Below are positions 18,025-25,655 of a stretch of DNA of 64,000 bases, piece after piece; position 1 is the first letter of the stretch, and every line of letters starts with the position of its first letter. This DNA comes from Aminobacter carboxidus (GTDB taxonomy: Bacteria > Pseudomonadota > Alphaproteobacteria > Rhizobiales > Rhizobiaceae). Location of the stretch: contig NZ_JACZEP010000002.1 in NCBI RefSeq assembly GCF_014863355.1, forward strand, positions 434,001 through 498,000, in the 5' to 3' direction. The position numbers and the translations under genes were made by a program. The notes below the pieces were generated by a model. The model searched no databases. It saw only the letters and a list, made by a program, of their open reading frames with translations, and had not been told where the DNA came from.

Positions 18025-19359
18025 TTAGGAATCTGGCGTCTTGACCAGTTCCAGCGGTGCGTCGAGCGTCCAGGTGACGCCATCCGGCTGAAAGCTCAGA
18101 TGACCGACACCGTTCAGCGCCACCGGCGCGACGCGCTCGAGCACGATCCTGCCAAATCCCTTGCGTGAGGCCTTGGCAACGCTTGGGCCGTTGGTCTCCT
18201 TCCAGCTCAATCGAAAACGATCGGAGGAGGCGGTCCAGTCGACTTCGACAGTGCCCTGCTCGGACGAGAGCGCGCCATGCTTGGCCGAGTTGGTGGCAAG
18301 CTCGTGGAACGCCATGCCGAGGTTCTGCACCGCCATGGTCGACAGCATCACCGGTTCGCCTGAAATCCTGATACGACGCTCGGCGGCGAACGGTCGGATC
18401 TGATTGCTGACCAGGTCGGCCAGATCCGCGCCGCGCCAGTCGCCATCGACGAGCAGGTCCTGGGATTGCGACAGCGCCATGATGCGATTGCGGATCTGGG
18501 TGTCGAACTCGGCGATCGTCGTGGTGTGCTTGCCGGTCTCGCGGATCATCGAAAGGATGACGGCGAACTGGTTCTTCACCCGGTGGTTGACCTCACGCAT
18601 GAGCATGCGGATGCGGCTCTCGCTTTCCTTCCGCTCGGTGATATCACGGGCGATCTTAGAGGCGCCGATCACCTTGCCAGCGGCGTTGCGCACTGGCGAC
18701 ACAGTGAGCGAGATCGCGACGTAGCTGCCGTCCTTGCGCCGTCTCAACGTATCGAAGTGGTCGACACGTTCGCCGCTTCGCACCTTGCCAAGGATGAGGT
18801 CTTCCTCTTGCTGTCGGTCATCGGGGATCAACATGCGGACGTGGTTTCCGATGGCTTCGTCGGCGCGATAGCCGAACAGCCTGACGGCGCCGGCATTCCA
18901 GCTCTGGATGACGCCAAACAAATCCTTGCTGATGATGGCGTCGTCGGAGGATTCGACGATCGAGGCGAGGCGTTGGGTCTGTATCTCGGCCTGCTTTTGC
19001 GTCGAGATGTCGACCAGCAGATTGATGGCCCCCGTGATGTTGCCGGCATCGTCGCGCGTCGGTGCCGGAAAGGCGAGGAACGGCACGAGCGTACCATCCG
19101 GCCGCTCGGCGATGGCTTCGGCATTTCGAATGGCGCGGCCTTGTTTCAGTGCCAATGCCATCGAGCAGTCGCCGTGGGCGAGGGGATCGCCCTCCGCTGT
19201 CCTCAGCCGCCAGGATCCGCACCACTCGTCCCTGCCGATTTCGGGCCGATGACCCCAAAGCTCGACAGCCGCTTCATTGAAATATGTGATCAGGCCGTTG
19301 GCATCGGTCGTATAGACCGCGGCCGGCAGCCCGCCGAGCAAATTCTCGCGATTGGTCAT
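18025..19359 (-). CDS. Soluble PAS-PAS sensor histidine kinase, HWE/HisKA_2 type
   Basis: A 444-residue sensor kinase without membrane helices. The first PAS domain (about 1-125) starts NLLGGLPAAVYTTDANGLITYFN (in parts). The second PAS/PAC (about 130-245) has SSDDAIISKDLFGVIQSWN and ends IARDITERK. The phosphoacceptor region is MREVNHRVKNQFAVI near residue 258. The ATP-binding part has HELATNSAKHGALSSEQG near 360 and WKETNGP near 397, both typical of HWE kinases. No response regulator is adjacent, so the partner is unknown. It is divergent from the acyltransferase gene across a gap with a palindrome, and its place inside the EPS locus suggests light, redox or ligand control of surface polymers; that is inference. 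Confidence 0.85.
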   Translation of the reverse strand: MTNRENLLGGLPAAVYTTDANGLITYFNEAAVELWGHRPEIGRDEWCGSWRLRTAEGDPLAHGDCSMALALKQGRAIRNAEAIAERPDGTLVPFLAFPAPTRDDAGNITGAINLLVDISTQKQAEIQTQRLASIVESSDDAIISKDLFGVIQSWNAGAVRLFGYRADEAIGNHVRMLIPDDRQQEEDLILGKVRSGERVDHFDTLRRRKDGSYVAISLTVSPVRNAAGKVIGASKIARDITERKESESRIRMLMREVNHRVKNQFAVILSMIRETGKHTTTIAEFDTQIRNRIMALSQSQDLLVDGDWRGADLADLVSNQIRPFAAERRIRISGEPVMLSTMAVQNLGMAFHELATNSAKHGALSSEQGTVEVDWTASSDRFRLSWKETNGPSVAKASRKGFGRIVLERVAPVALNGVGHLSFQPDGVTWTLDAPLELVKTPDS

Positions 19360-19482
19360 GTGGCCCGCCGCCTGGTTCCGTAGGGCATTAACGGTGAATG
19401 CCGGGATGAGTTCCGTAGCTGCTCAAGTCTGGGTCCACCAAGCTCTTTTGTGGGTTGTCGAGGCGAGCGAGCAGCGGCCTTC

Positions 19483-19499
19483 ATGTTGCGTTGCAACAT
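19483..19499. promoter_or_regulatory. Palindrome in the divergent histidine kinase/acyltransferase gap
   Basis: Arms atgttgc (19483-19489) and gcaacat (19493-19499) are perfect complements around gtt. It lies between divergent starts at 19359 and 19572. It shares the GTTGC/GCAAC core with the dyad at 9463-9503, which may point to a common regulator. Confidence 0.5.
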
Positions 19500-19571
19500 A
19501 GTTTGAGTTGTTTCGGCGGACAGCGTCGCCGATCCTCCCGGCATGTCCAGCACTTTCATCGCAGCAAAGAC

Positions 19572-21554
19572 ATGACGGCAGCCGCTTCGTCGTTTCGCCC
19601 CGACATCGAGGGCTTGCGCGCCATTGCTGTGGGCGGCGTGATCGCCTTTCATTTCGGCATGTCCGATCTGCCGGGCGGCTTCATCGGCGTCGACATCTTC
19701 TTCGTCATCTCGGGCTATCTGATCACCCGGCACCTGATGCAGGAGATCGGTCGCAGTGGGACTGTCGATCTGTGGCGCTTCTACGGACGCCGGGCGCGAC
19801 GGCTTTTGCCGGCGTCGCTACTGGTGATCGCGGCGACGCTTGTCGCTGGCTACTTCATCCTGGCGCCATCCGAGCAGCAGCTCTATGCCAAGGGCGCGCT
19901 GTTTGCCTCGAGCTACGTCATCAATCTGTGGCTGCTGCGCTGGTCGTTCGACTATTTCGCCGCCGATACGGCCAGCAACCCGTTCCTGCATTTCTGGTCG
20001 CTTTCGGTCGAGGAGCAGTTCTACCTGTTGTGGCCGGCGTTCCTGCTGCTGGCCATGCGGTTGCGGCCGGGCCCAAGGGGCATTGCGCTCATCCTCGGCC
20101 TGGTTGCTGCAGTGTCGTTCGCAGTCAGTGCCTGGGTGACGTCGGTGGCGCAGCCCTGGGCCTTTTACTTCTCGCCGCTGCGGGCCTGGGAGTTCGCCGT
20201 CGGCGGGCTCGTTTCGCTTGGTCTGGCCGAGCGCTGGGCGTCGGGCTTTCGTTTCTCGCCCGCGATGGGCTGGACCGGCATCGCATTGATCGCCACCGCC
20301 TATCTGAGCGTGTCGGAAACCGATCCCTTTCCCGGTTTCATCGCGCTGTTGCCGGTTGCGGGCACGGCGATGCTGCTGCTTTCAGGTGCCCGCCAAAGTG
20401 CCATGGGGCCGGCTCGTTTGCTGTCGCTGCCGCCGTTCCAATGGACGGGCAAGCTGTCTTATTCGCTGTATCTGTGGCATTGGCCTGTCATCGTCTATGC
20501 GACGATCCTGTGGCCCGATCTTACGCTTACAGGCCGGATGGCGTGTCTGCTGGTGACGGTTGGCCTGTCTTATCTCAGCTATCGTTTCGTCGAGGACCCG
20601 GTGCGGCTGAGCGGCTGGCTTTCGGCGGTTTCGCTGCGCTCGCTCGGGCTTGCGGCATTGCTGACGTCGCTTGGCGTGGCGTTGTCGTATGGCGCCTCCC
20701 AGCTTGCGGCACACAGCGTCGATCCGGACCAGAAGCGGATTGCCGAAAGCGCGGCGCGCTCGTCGTCGGCGCGCCAGATCGACACCGGTTGTGTCGCAAG
20801 CCTGGAGCAGACCACACCGCGCAGCTGTAGCCTCGGTGCAGCGCAGTCGCGCAAGACGATCGTGCTGTTTGGCGATTCACATGCCGATCACTGGTCGACG
20901 CCGCTGGCGAAGATCGCCGAGGCGAACAACTGGCGCGTGGTGACCTATCTGAAATCATCCTGCTCGGTGGCGGCGGTGCCGACATGGAACGTGCGCCTGA
21001 TGCGGGCCTATTCCGAATGCGATGCATGGCGGCAGATGGCGATGAAGGAAATCGCCGATCTGAAACCCGATGCCGTGATCGTTGCGCAGTTTTCCTACAG
21101 CTATGTCGAAAATGACGTCAATGGCGACCTCGATCACCTGGTCACGCGCGACGTCTGGGCCGATGGCCTGAGGAGGTCACTGTCAGCTCTGAGCGAGACA
21201 AGCGGCGAGGTCGTGCTGCTGCGGGACGTTCCGGTGCACAAGTCATATCTCGACCGCTGTGTGGCGCGCTCGTTGTGGCAGGGCAGGAGCAGCAGTGTCT
21301 GCGATACGCCGCGACAGGAGGCCATCGACGAGCGGGTGTCGAAGACCGAACAGGCGGCGACTTCAGGCCTGCGTGGCGTGAGATATGTCGATCTGACCGA
21401 GCTGTTCTGCAACGAAACGACATGCCCCGCGATGATCGACGGCAAGCTGACCTTTCGTGACCGCCACCACATCGCCACACCCTATGCGGCGACGCTGGCT
21501 GGCTCGATGCAGCGCGCGATCTTCGGCAACCAGGTGGCGGCGCGTTGGCCGTGA
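19572..21554 (+). CDS. Membrane O-acyltransferase (acyltransferase-3) fused to SGNH hydrolase-like domain
   Basis: A 660-residue OafA/OatA-type protein that moves acetyl (or another acyl) groups to an extracytoplasmic polysaccharide. The membrane domain (about residues 1-375, some 10 helices) begins FRPDIEGLRAIAVGGVIAFHF and has FFVISGYLITRHL near residue 45 and FYGRRARRLLPASLL near 70. The periplasmic SGNH part has the nucleophile motif FGDSHADHW near residue 433 and the terminal Asp-His pair FRDRHHIATPYA near 630. ATG 19572 places the conserved RPDIEGLRA at the N-terminus. Location suggests EPS or O-antigen acylation. S. meliloti ExoZ is a shorter analogue without the SGNH domain. Confidence 0.85.
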   Translation: MTAAASSFRPDIEGLRAIAVGGVIAFHFGMSDLPGGFIGVDIFFVISGYLITRHLMQEIGRSGTVDLWRFYGRRARRLLPASLLVIAATLVAGYFILAPSEQQLYAKGALFASSYVINLWLLRWSFDYFAADTASNPFLHFWSLSVEEQFYLLWPAFLLLAMRLRPGPRGIALILGLVAAVSFAVSAWVTSVAQPWAFYFSPLRAWEFAVGGLVSLGLAERWASGFRFSPAMGWTGIALIATAYLSVSETDPFPGFIALLPVAGTAMLLLSGARQSAMGPARLLSLPPFQWTGKLSYSLYLWHWPVIVYATILWPDLTLTGRMACLLVTVGLSYLSYRFVEDPVRLSGWLSAVSLRSLGLAALLTSLGVALSYGASQLAAHSVDPDQKRIAESAARSSSARQIDTGCVASLEQTTPRSCSLGAAQSRKTIVLFGDSHADHWSTPLAKIAEANNWRVVTYLKSSCSVAAVPTWNVRLMRAYSECDAWRQMAMKEIADLKPDAVIVAQFSYSYVENDVNGDLDHLVTRDVWADGLRRSLSALSETSGEVVLLRDVPVHKSYLDRCVARSLWQGRSSSVCDTPRQEAIDERVSKTEQAATSGLRGVRYVDLTELFCNETTCPAMIDGKLTFRDRHHIATPYAATLAGSMQRAIFGNQVAARWP

Positions 21555-21582
21555 GCGCCGTCGACCAAGGCGCGGGCGATCG

Positions 21583-22848
21583 CTAGAGCCGGATGCCTGT
21601 CGTGCTGAGGCCGCGCGTGATGCTGCCTGACGTCGGCAGAAGCGGGATCAGGCAGGCCTGGAGCGCGTGATAGATGTCGGGCTTGCCATAGAACGGGCCG
21701 GCATTGGGCTTGAGATCGTTGTCGAGCTGGGCGTGCCAGCCGCCATTGGTGCGGTCGATGAAGCGGGTCGCGCAGAAGCTCCAGATGCGCCGATACCATT
21801 GTTCATAGACATCGTCGCCGCCGATGGCGTTGAGCACGGAAGCCGCTCCGATCGCCTCGCAGCACGGCCACCAATAGCGATCCTTGATGCGGGCCGTCCC
21901 GTCCCATTCAAGCGTGTAGTAGAAGCCGCCCTTGGCGACATCCCAGCCGTCAGCCGTGGCTTGGCCAAACAGGTTCCTGGCGGCATCCGGCAACCAGGCG
22001 AGTTTGCGTCCGCCAAGTTCCCACAGCTGCAGCAAAAGCCGCGCCCATTCCAGCGAGTGGCCGGGCGTGGTTCCATAGGGGCGGAACATCGGGTCGCCGG
22101 AATAGTCGCGATCGAGCTTCCATTGCGATGTGAAGTGCTCGGGCAGACGCCAGCCTTCGGCGGCCGAGTGGCGGCGGATGATCAGGTCGGCGATGCGTTC
22201 GGCCATGGTGAGGTAGGTGTTGTCGCCTGTCGCTTCGAAGGCGGCCATCAGCGCCTCGGTCAGGTGCATGTTGGAGTTCTGGCCGCGATAGCTGTCGAGC
22301 GGCTGCCAGTCGCGGCTGAATTCCTCCGTCACCGCGCCGTGGTCTTCTTCCCAGAATTTTTCCGACAGGACCGTCGAGATGTCGGTCAGCAGCCTGTCGG
22401 CATCGGGGTGGCCAGCGACCTTAGCGCTGGAGGCGGCAAGCAGAACGAAGGCGTGGCCATAGGCCTGCTTGGTGTCATTGGTCGTGCCGTCATAACCGAC
22501 GCCCCAGAAATAGCCGCCATTGGCGACGTCGCGGTGGCCGTTCCACAGGAAATCCATGCCGTGGTCGACGAGCACGTCGGCACCGGGCCGGCCGAGCAGG
22601 TGGGCGATCGAGAAACAATGCACCATGCGGGTGGTAACGTGGATCTGGCGACCGGCGAATTTGCCGGGGACAGCACCTGGCGCAAGCGGCTGGCCGCGGT
22701 CGTCGAGGTCATGGAAGCCGCCGAGCGGATTGAGGCTCTGGCGCTCGAAGAAGGAAAACAGTGCGTCCGCCTGCTGCAGCAGCCACAGGCGATGGCTTGG
22801 CAGGGTGGTCCATTTGGCCGAGCCGGCTGCAATTTCCAGTGAAGCCAT
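21583..22848 (-). CDS. AGE-family sugar epimerase/isomerase
   Basis: A 421-residue (alpha/alpha)6-barrel protein of the N-acylglucosamine 2-epimerase family. Family members include GlcNAc/ManNAc epimerase, mannose isomerase and cellobiose epimerase, so the substrate is open. Motifs are FFERQSLNPLGGFHDLDDRG near residue 34, RMVHCFSIAHLLG near 75, HAFVLLAASSA near 130, and ARIKDRYWWPCCEAIGA near 325 that carries catalytic-type residues. ATG 22848 has aggggaac about 5 bases upstream; an open extension of 23 codons upstream lacks family similarity. It is convergent with the acyltransferase. It may supply a sugar for the surface polymer. Confidence 0.82.
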   Translation of the reverse strand: MASLEIAAGSAKWTTLPSHRLWLLQQADALFSFFERQSLNPLGGFHDLDDRGQPLAPGAVPGKFAGRQIHVTTRMVHCFSIAHLLGRPGADVLVDHGMDFLWNGHRDVANGGYFWGVGYDGTTNDTKQAYGHAFVLLAASSAKVAGHPDADRLLTDISTVLSEKFWEEDHGAVTEEFSRDWQPLDSYRGQNSNMHLTEALMAAFEATGDNTYLTMAERIADLIIRRHSAAEGWRLPEHFTSQWKLDRDYSGDPMFRPYGTTPGHSLEWARLLLQLWELGGRKLAWLPDAARNLFGQATADGWDVAKGGFYYTLEWDGTARIKDRYWWPCCEAIGAASVLNAIGGDDVYEQWYRRIWSFCATRFIDRTNGGWHAQLDNDLKPNAGPFYGKPDIYHALQACLIPLLPTSGSITRGLSTTGIRL

Positions 22849-23069
22849 GAAGTTCCCCTGCGGCTGATTGACTGCCTTGACCCTAATGCGCGACCTAAGA
22901 CGTAATGGCGTGCGCACTCAACAGGAAAACGCCATGATTTGCGTCCAGCGGTACATAGAGGCTGGATACAGCTAATATGCCACGGTTGTACCACTAGCCA
23001 TGGCGCGCGCCGCGCATTATGGACAAATGGCGCGCTTGACCGAGTTGGCAGCGAGATTTCGGGGACTAA

Positions 23070-24164
23070 ATGACGAAATTGATGTCGTCCAAGGCGGACG
23101 ACCTGCCGACAGGGTCTGCCCAGGCTGCAGATCATGCGGCCGAAAAGGCACTCGTTCGCCGGCTTGCATCACATTGCAATCGCTTTCGCGACCCAGACGA
23201 CCGCCGCGCGGCGTTCGAACTGGCGGTGACGCTGGTGCCGTTCCTGGCGATGGGGGCGGCACTTGTCTGGCTCGCCGCCTATGCCGGACCGGTGCTCGGC
23301 GGCTGGCGCTGGCTGCTTATGGTGGCGCTCGCGCCGGTCTGCGCCGCGTTCCTGGTGCGGCTGTTTGCCATCCAGCACGATTGCGGTCACGGCTCCTTCA
23401 CCAGCTCGCGCGAAGCGAACCGGATGATCGGACGCGTGCTGAGCGTCTTCACCTTCACGCCCTACACGCTGTGGCAGAAGGCACATGCCGTGCATCACGG
23501 CGGCTCGGGCAATCTCGACAAGCGCGGCATCGGCGACATCGATACGCGCACGGTGGCCGAATATGAGGCGATGACCACCAGCCAGCGGCTGATGTACCGC
23601 ATCTATCGCAATCCGATCATCCTGATCGTCATCGGCGTGCCGATCTACTTCCTGATCATGCACCGCCTGCCCTACAACGACGCCATTCCGCGCGTCGAAG
23701 CCTGGCGCAGTGCCGGCGGCCTCAACGTGGCGCTGGTGCTCGTCTATGGCGGGTTGGTCCTTTTGGCGGGCTGGGCGGTGATGCTCGCGGTGCTGCCGGT
23801 CGTTGTCATGGGCGCCTGGGCCGGTGGCTGGCTGTTCTACGTCCAGCACCAGTTCGAAGAGACGCGCTGGGATGCCGGCGACGCCTGGGACCTGCATGTC
23901 GCGGCGTTTGGTGGCAGCTCGTGGTACGCCTTGCCCGCTGTAGCCCAGTGGATCACCGGGTCGATCGGCCTGCACCACATCCACCATCTGTGCAGCCGCG
24001 TGCCGTTCTACCGACTGCAGGCCTGTTTCGACAGCAATGCCGAGCTTCGCGATGCCAGCCAGACCGTCAAGCTGACGTTCTGGAGGAGTGTCGGCTGCAT
24101 CAATCTCGCGCTGTGGTGCGAGGATCGCCGGCGCCTGGTGACGTTCGCCGAAGCGCGGGTATAA
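23070..24164 (+). CDS. Membrane fatty acid desaturase
   Basis: A 364-residue integral membrane di-iron desaturase. The three histidine boxes are present: HDCGHGS near residue 103, HAVHHGGSGNLD near 139 and HHIHHLC near 303. Helices before and between the boxes (for example LAVTLVPFLAMGAALVWLAA, residues about 52-71) match the desaturase topology. It introduces a double bond in membrane acyl chains using an electron donor not encoded here. ATG 23070 and the internal ATG four codons later are both possible starts. Regiospecificity cannot be read; DesA/delta-12-like enzymes are the closest family I recall. Confidence 0.88.
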   Translation: MTKLMSSKADDLPTGSAQAADHAAEKALVRRLASHCNRFRDPDDRRAAFELAVTLVPFLAMGAALVWLAAYAGPVLGGWRWLLMVALAPVCAAFLVRLFAIQHDCGHGSFTSSREANRMIGRVLSVFTFTPYTLWQKAHAVHHGGSGNLDKRGIGDIDTRTVAEYEAMTTSQRLMYRIYRNPIILIVIGVPIYFLIMHRLPYNDAIPRVEAWRSAGGLNVALVLVYGGLVLLAGWAVMLAVLPVVVMGAWAGGWLFYVQHQFEETRWDAGDAWDLHVAAFGGSSWYALPAVAQWITGSIGLHHIHHLCSRVPFYRLQACFDSNAELRDASQTVKLTFWRSVGCINLALWCEDRRRLVTFAEARV

Positions 24165-24435
24165 CCACGCTATTTCCGTCTGGGCGATAGCCTGGCGCCA
24201 GAGCGCCAAGGCTTCGTCGTGCGCCTCGGCAAATGTCCTTCTTCCGGTTCAGCGTCAGAAGCGCTGTGGCCGCCGTGTCGATGACCGTATGTTCGGCGCT
24301 CTCGTCCCGGGCCTTGCCGAACCAGACGGCGCGCCAGTATTCGAAGCTGGTCAGGCCGGTCGGCAGCTCGGCTTTCGGGCGCCGGCGCGAAGGGATGACA
24401 AGTTCACCCGCCTTGCCGCCATTGAGCGTAAACAT
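24165..24435 (-). pseudogene. Possible disrupted small gene between the desaturase and DUF4105 genes
   Basis: A minus-strand frame from ATG 24435 (MFTLNGGKAGELVIP, then TSFEYWRAVWFGKARDE) has protein-like composition and G/C-rich third positions for about 65 codons up to NRKK near 24240. From there the same-strand frame shifted by one base looks coding instead (TFAEAHDEALALWRQAIAQ, about 24237-24181). This suggests a one-base frameshift in a short gene of roughly 90-100 codons whose end runs into the 3' end of the desaturase gene. No good ribosome binding site is visible and I do not recognise the protein. A plus-strand frame (24289-24540) covers the same bases and is a competing reading. Confidence 0.3.
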
Positions 24436-24545
24436 CACACCGCAGGCTACAATCTGCTGGACGAAAAGGTGGTGACGTCGGAGCACAACGCTGTGATGGA
24501 AGGCTGCCGTTTCTGGCTCAGCATGACGTCCAACTTCTAGGCGGG

Positions 24546-25562
24546 CTATTCGGCCGGAAGCGGCGAGGGCATGCCGTCGCGGATGATTTGCGGGAAATCA
24601 GGCGTCAGTCCTGATGCCAACGCGCGCGTGGCGATGTGGGCACGCGCGCGCAGTTCCTGCAGCGAAAGGCGGCTGTCGAGCGCGCCGCGGTCATAGGCGT
24701 ATTCCGGCAGGTAGCCGTTGACGATCAGGCGCCAGTCGAAGGGTGTGACGTCGCCGACGGCGCGCATCATCCTGAAGATGACGGTGGTGCAGTTGGTGGT
24801 GATCGAATTGTAGAAGCGCGGCGTCTTGGCCAGCGCGTTGGCATCAGTGACATAACCGAGCAGCAGCGCCTGGGCGTGGCTCGGCGGCACGTTCAGCCGG
24901 TAGAGCTGGACGTCCTCGCCGCGGATGTTCGAGCGGACGCCGACGACGTCGCGCTCGTCGGCGGCGACGATGACCAGCGGGTTGGCCTTGAACAGGTCGG
25001 CGAGCGGCGAGAACTGGCCGCCGTTCTGCCGGCGCACCTCGACCGACCAGGCGATTTGGTCGCCGCCTTCGAAGCCGAAACTCATGATGACATGGGCCAT
25101 GTTGGGCCCAGCCCAGTAGGACATGAACAGATCGAGCGTCTCGAGCTTGCTCAGGTCGTAGCTGCGTGTCGTCCAGCGCTCGGTAAAGTCGGTGTTGCTG
25201 CGCCACTCGAAGTCGCGGACATTGGTCAGGGTCAGTGTGTCGCCGTCGCGCACCCCGGTGACCTGGCGTGCCACATCGGGGGCAAAGTCGGCGTGCTCCG
25301 GCGGCTTGATGGTGTTCCACCACACGATGACCACGGCGAAGGCTATGACGAACAGCGCCAGCGTGTGAAGGCGCCAGGGGCTAAACAGCGCTATGGCGGT
25401 GGCAATGCCGAGCAGCGCTAACAGGCCGGCGGCAAGGCCCCTGCCGAGCTCGGGCGCAGGCAGGCGATACCACAGCGCCAGCGTCGCCCAGGCGGCCGCA
25501 AGCGCAATGGCGACGACAAGGACGATGGCCGAAACGATCAAGCCCACGCTGCGCAATGCCAT
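24546..25562 (-). CDS. DUF4105 (Lnb N-terminal-like) membrane protein
   Basis: A 338-residue protein with three N-terminal hydrophobic helices (about residues 5-30, 40-62 and 68-88) and a periplasmic DUF4105 domain. The domain motif YNSITTNCTTVIFRMMRAVG near residue 235 carries the Cys and the nearby WRLIVNGYLPEYAYDRG (about 268-285). The Cys suggests a papain-like (CHAP/NlpC-type) fold, but a catalytic role has not been shown to my knowledge. It is separated from rhaD by about 90 bases and transcribed the same way; read-through from rhaD is possible. Confidence 0.75.
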   Translation of the reverse strand: MALRSVGLIVSAIVLVVAIALAAAWATLALWYRLPAPELGRGLAAGLLALLGIATAIALFSPWRLHTLALFVIAFAVVIVWWNTIKPPEHADFAPDVARQVTGVRDGDTLTLTNVRDFEWRSNTDFTERWTTRSYDLSKLETLDLFMSYWAGPNMAHVIMSFGFEGGDQIAWSVEVRRQNGGQFSPLADLFKANPLVIVAADERDVVGVRSNIRGEDVQLYRLNVPPSHAQALLLGYVTDANALAKTPRFYNSITTNCTTVIFRMMRAVGDVTPFDWRLIVNGYLPEYAYDRGALDSRLSLQELRARAHIATRALASGLTPDFPQIIRDGMPSPLPAE

Positions 25563-25655
25563 CTCCGGACGGGTTTCATATCCGGAGATTGCAGATCAGC
25601 CGCGCGGCGACAAGGGCGGAACGGCAAATATTAGGGCGTGCATCCTAGGTGCCGT

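Noticed and set aside
24289-24540. Plus-strand open frame of 83 codons downstream of the desaturase
   Set aside because: No ribosome binding site or recognised domain, and it overlaps the minus-strand candidate whose composition looks more protein-like. Not excluded, but not supportable as a gene.
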